Assembly: GCA_025350285.1 (NCBI GenBank) | Contig: JANXYE010000012.1 | Coordinates: 1-8,315, forward strand | Direction of reading: 5' to 3' | From: Chloroflexota bacterium | Lineage (GTDB): Bacteria; Chloroflexota; Dehalococcoidia; Tepidiformales; Tepidiformaceae | DNA: 8,315 nt | In this document: in pieces, positions 6,202 to 8,315 of the stretch | Position numbering within the stretch: the first letter of the stretch is position 1 | Layout: each line of letters begins with the position of its first letter | Translations under genes and position numbers: made by a program | Notes under the pieces: generated by a model | Databases searched by the model: none | Seen by the model: the letters and a program-made list of their open reading frames with translations, nothing else | What the model was told of the DNA's origin: nothing

Positions 6202-6266
6202 GGCCACCAGGGCACAAAGCGCAAAGGACACGAAGCCGTCTTCGTGTCCTTTGTCCCATGGTGGCC
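6202..6266. terminator. Long two-part hairpin after the oxidoreductase gene, possible terminator or intergenic repeat
   Basis: The inner stem is a perfect 13-bp inverted repeat, AAAGGACACGAAG (6223-6235) and its complement (6240-6252), around the tetraloop CCGT. An outer 8-bp stem pairs 6202-6209 (GGCCACCA) with 6259-6266. Between them GGG (6210-6212) pairs CCC (6255-6257) and AC (6214-6215) pairs GT (6253-6254), with a 7-nt bulge on the left. It begins 6 nt after the TAA stop of the oxidoreductase gene, where a terminator is expected. It lacks a clean trailing T-run, so it could equally be a dispersed intergenic repeat or an mRNA-stabilising hairpin. The GGACACGAAG-type sequence resembles widespread intergenic repeats I recall from other bacterial phyla; this is unverified. 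Confidence 0.6.
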
Positions 6267-6285
6267 AAAATCTCTGATTCGGCTC

Positions 6286-6312
6286 CATACTGGCGGCACT
6301 TTCCTGGTGGAG
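6286..6312 (+). promoter_or_regulatory. -10-like element and ribosome binding site of the crotonase gene
   Basis: CATACT at 6286-6291 resembles the TACACT/TACGCT elements of the neighbouring genes and would start a leader of about 20 nt. GGTGGAG (6306-6312), 7 nt before the ATG at 6320, is a good Shine-Dalgarno sequence and fixes the start codon. No matching -35 element is clear. Confidence 0.4.
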
Positions 6313-6319
6313 TATTCCT

Positions 6320-7114
6320 ATGTCTGTGCTCGATATCACCAACGATGGCCACGTCCGTTACCTCACCCTGAACCGCCCCGAAAAGATGAACGCGCTGAAC
6401 GAAGAGGTCGCCTGGGCGATCATCGGCGCGGTGGAGTCGGCGGCGAAGGACGACGACGTATGGGTCATCGGGATTACCGGCACGGGGCGGGCGTTCTGCG
6501 CCGGGCTCGACCTGACGGACTTCAACTCGGGCGGCTCGCCGCTTTCCCCCATGACAAAGCAGCTCGACGACTTGGCCTGGATCAGCCGCTTCCCTCTGGG
6601 CATGCGCCAGTGGTGCGACAAACCGGTGGTGGCCGGGATCAACGGCGTCGCCGTCGGCGGAGGGCTCTCCCTCGCGATGTCGGCGGATATCCGGATCATG
6701 AAGCGCAGCGCGCGGCTGATGGCCGGGTACCCGCGCATCGGCGGCTCTCCCGACGGCGGACTCAGCTACACCCTTCCGGAGGCGATGAGCTACGAGAAGG
6801 CAATCCGCTTCCTTCTCGAGAACCGGACGGTCGAAGGCGACGAAGCCCTCGCCCTCGGGCTCGTCGGCGAAGTCGTGGACGACGAGGACTTTGACACGCG
6901 CTTCCACGAGTACTGCCGATCGCTGACGCGGCTTTCGCCCATCACCGCTCGGCTGACCAAACGCGGGCTGCAGAAGGCAACGACGGCGGTCGACCTGGAG
7001 CAGGTGCTGCGCTACGAGATCCAGAACATCGGCCGGGCGTTCGCGAGTGACGACGGGAAAGAGGCGCGGAAGGCGTTCAGCGAGAAGCGGCCGCCGGTGT
7101 TCGAGGGCCGGTAG
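6320..7114 (+). CDS. Enoyl-CoA hydratase/isomerase (crotonase) family protein with non-canonical active site
   Basis: The 264-aa product has the full crotonase fold: N-terminal LTLNRPEKMNALN, the oxyanion-hole loop GRAFCAGLDL (56-65), the second oxyanion segment NGVAVGGGLSLAMSADIRI (108-126) and the C-terminal trimerisation helices. Crotonases act on acyl-CoA thioesters as hydratases, isomerases, hydrolases or dehalogenases. The two glutamates used by classical hydratases (E144 and E164 of the rat enzyme, 20 residues apart) align here with S117 and Y137. Simple hydratase activity is therefore doubtful. D145 in SPDGG sits where several isomerase- or hydrolase-type crotonases have a catalytic Asp. 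The family call is secure; the reaction is open. The neighbouring acyl-CoA synthetase suggests a role in CoA-thioester catabolism. The start is fixed by GGTGGAG 7 nt upstream. Confidence 0.9.
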   Translation: MSVLDITNDGHVRYLTLNRPEKMNALNEEVAWAIIGAVESAAKDDDVWVIGITGTGRAFCAGLDLTDFNSGGSPLSPMTKQLDDLAWISRFPLGMRQWCDKPVVAGINGVAVGGGLSLAMSADIRIMKRSARLMAGYPRIGGSPDGGLSYTLPEAMSYEKAIRFLLENRTVEGDEALALGLVGEVVDDEDFDTRFHEYCRSLTRLSPITARLTKRGLQKATTAVDLEQVLRYEIQNIGRAFASDDGKEARKAFSEKRPPVFEGR

Positions 7115-7141
7115 GCCCTCACCCCCGCCATAGGAGTCCAA

Positions 7142-7162
7142 GCGCTGGAGGTACTCCAGCGC
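7142..7162. promoter_or_regulatory. 9-bp inverted repeat between the crotonase and acyl-CoA synthetase genes
   Basis: GCGCTGGAG (7142-7150) and CTCCAGCGC (7154-7162) form a perfect inverted repeat around the 3-nt spacer GTA. It lies 27 nt after the crotonase stop and ends 17 nt before the -10 element of the synthetase gene, so its right half covers the expected -35 position. No T-run follows. It could be the binding site of a dimeric regulator controlling the synthetase, or the stem of a terminator for the crotonase transcript. The promoter overlap and the lack of T residues slightly favour an operator. Confidence 0.45.
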
Positions 7163-7179
7163 CGACGGGGCGGCGCGGC

Positions 7180-7191
7180 TACACTTACGCG
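7180..7191 (+). promoter_or_regulatory. -10 element placing transcription start at the acyl-CoA synthetase GTG (leaderless)
   Basis: TACACT (7180-7185) is followed by exactly 6 nt and then the GTG at 7192. There is no Shine-Dalgarno sequence before the GTG. Transcription would begin at or next to the start codon. This reproduces the spacing before the PIG-L gene and supports GTG 7192 as the true start. Confidence 0.5.
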
Positions 7192-8315
7192 GTGCCCAGC
7201 TCTTCCGATTTGACCCGCCTCTTTCGCCCCCGATCGGTTGCTGTCGCTGGGGCTTCGACGAACGTCGATAGCGCGGGCCATGACTACGTGCGGTCCCTCA
7301 AGGTGATGGGCTTCAGCGGGCCGGTCTATCCCATTAACCCGAAGGCCGATGAGATCGCCGGATTCAAGGCGTATCCGAGCGTCACGGCGGTGCCCGGCGA
7401 CATCGACCTCGTAATCTCCTGCGTGCCGGCCAGCGCGGTGCTGGACCTCGTGCGCCAGTGTGGCGCGAAGGGCGTCCAGTTCCTGCACCTCTTCACCGGG
7501 CGCTTTAGCGAAACCGGCGACGCCTCGGCGGCCGACCTCGAACACCAGATCGAAGCGCTGGCGAAAGAGTTGGGCGTGCGCATCCTCGGCCCAAACGGGA
7601 TGGGCATCTATTACCCGGCGGGCGGACTCGGATTCCGGCCAGACCTCCCGGCGGAGCAGGGCGGCGTCGCCTTCCTCAGCCAGAGCGGCAACAACGCCGT
7701 CGAGGTCATCCTTCGAGGCAACGCCCGTGGCCTGAAGTTCGGCAAGGTCGCGAACTACGGGAACGGGATGGACGTGACGCCCGGCGTCATGCTCCGCTAC
7801 CTCGCCGACGACCCGGAGACGACGGTGATCGGCGCCTACGTCGAAGGCGTGCCAGACGGCCGCGACTTCTTCGACGGCCTGAAAGAAGCTTCTGCGCACA
7901 AGCCAGTCATCATCCACAAGGCGGGCCGCACAGGCGCGGGCGCACGCTCGGCTGCGTCCCACACGGCGGCGCTGGCTGGCTCGACCGAACTCTGGTCAGC
8001 CGCCCTGCGGCAGGCGGGCGCGATCGAGGCGCGCAACCAGGAACAGCTGCTGGATCTGATGGTTGGCGCATCGCTCCTGAGCGGCGTGAGCGGCAAGAAC
8101 GTGGCCGTGGTCGGCGGAGGAGGAGGGCGCAGCGTCCAGTCCGCCGACGCCTGCGAGGAAAACGGACTGACTGTGGTGCCACTGCCGGCGCACGTCCGTG
8201 AAAGCGTGCGGGGGCGGGCGCCGCAGCTGGCGGATTGGATTGGGAACCCAGTGGATCAATCGATCCTCGCGGGGAGCGGACTCTCGTCGCATGGGCTGTT
8301 GGAGATGATGCTGAA
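7192..8315 (+). CDS. ADP-forming (NDP-forming) acyl-CoA synthetase, CoA-binding part; cut by window end
   Basis: These enzymes interconvert acyl-CoA + ADP + phosphate with the free acid + ATP + CoA through a phospho-histidine. The visible 374 residues contain an N-terminal CoA-binding Rossmann domain starting FRPRSVAVAGAS (11-22) with PVYPINPK (44-51) and ILGPNGMG (131-138). The succinyl-CoA-ligase-like domain follows, with FLSQSGN (161-167) and GRTGAGARSAASHTAALAGS; H257 in ASHTAAL is the expected phosphorylated histidine. The third, ligase-like domain begins near residue 300 (VAVVGGGGG). The usual Cys of the LGPNC motif is Gly here (G136). The window ends mid-gene, so I cannot tell whether it is a separate alpha subunit (about 450 aa) or a fusion with the ATP-grasp beta subunit (about 700 aa). 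The GTG start at 7192 fits the -10 element 6 nt upstream; no other good start is close. Confidence 0.9.
   Translation, partial: MPSSSDLTRLFRPRSVAVAGASTNVDSAGHDYVRSLKVMGFSGPVYPINPKADEIAGFKAYPSVTAVPGDIDLVISCVPASAVLDLVRQCGAKGVQFLHLFTGRFSETGDASAADLEHQIEALAKELGVRILGPNGMGIYYPAGGLGFRPDLPAEQGGVAFLSQSGNNAVEVILRGNARGLKFGKVANYGNGMDVTPGVMLRYLADDPETTVIGAYVEGVPDGRDFFDGLKEASAHKPVIIHKAGRTGAGARSAASHTAALAGSTELWSAALRQAGAIEARNQEQLLDLMVGASLLSGVSGKNVAVVGGGGGRSVQSADACEENGLTVVPLPAHVRESVRGRAPQLADWIGNPVDQSILAGSGLSSHGLLEMML

Noticed and set aside
5747..7141. A 464-codon open frame on the minus strand across the oxidoreductase and crotonase genes
   Set aside because: It is antisense to two well-recognised genes and to the hairpin between them. 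Its product is Arg/Pro/His-rich low-quality sequence typical of a shadow frame in GC-rich DNA.
7012..7962. A 316-codon open frame on the minus strand inside the acyl-CoA synthetase region
   Set aside because: The plus-strand frame has clear CoA-ligase motifs over the same bases; the minus frame shows no family motifs.

Overview
This is a GC-rich (roughly two-thirds G+C by eye), densely coded bacterial chromosome segment. Its gene set is mostly tRNA/rRNA modification, DNA repair and acyl-CoA metabolism: fmt, rlmN, queA, mutY, a PIG-L/LmbE deacetylase, a deazaflavin (F420)-type oxidoreductase, a crotonase and an ADP-forming acyl-CoA synthetase. High GC, queA, an F420-type oxidoreductase, a short MutY without the NUDIX-like domain and a small protein of 15-residue repeats together suggest Chloroflexota (perhaps Dehalococcoidia-like). 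That placement is inference from gene content and recollection, not from a search. I see no mobile element, CRISPR array, tRNA or rRNA.

Left end (1-206). Bases 1-168 form a near-perfect 74-bp inverted repeat with a 20-nt centre. The right arm reads as the 3' end of an unidentified gene that overlaps fmt by ATGA. The left arm is its mirror image and breaks the reading frame. This looks more like a fold-back junction or assembly artefact than a natural element, but a hairpin replicon end cannot be excluded.

Translation cluster (72-2262, + strand). The unidentified 3' end, fmt and rlmN are chained by two ATGA stop/start overlaps, so they are very likely one translationally coupled operon.

Middle (2263-4815). 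A minus-strand gene encodes a 124-aa protein with five 15-residue repeats and a C-terminal membrane segment. It abuts the rlmN stop with no spacer and is divergent from queA. queA and mutY converge across 24 bp. Divergent from mutY is a probable tiny single-pass membrane protein (37 aa, or 56 aa from an upstream ATG).

Right half (4868-8315, + strand). The PIG-L deacetylase, deazaflavin-type oxidoreductase, crotonase and acyl-CoA synthetase (cut by the window end) are separated by 77-195 bp gaps. Each gap holds a TAcacT-like -10 element and most hold an inverted repeat, so these genes are probably transcribed singly. Two of them (PIG-L and synthetase) have the -10 element exactly 6 nt before the start codon, which predicts leaderless mRNAs.

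I found no clearly new multi-gene system. The best leads are the terminal palindrome, the 15-residue-repeat protein, the crotonase lacking both canonical glutamates, the leaderless promoter geometry and the 6202-6266 hairpin.
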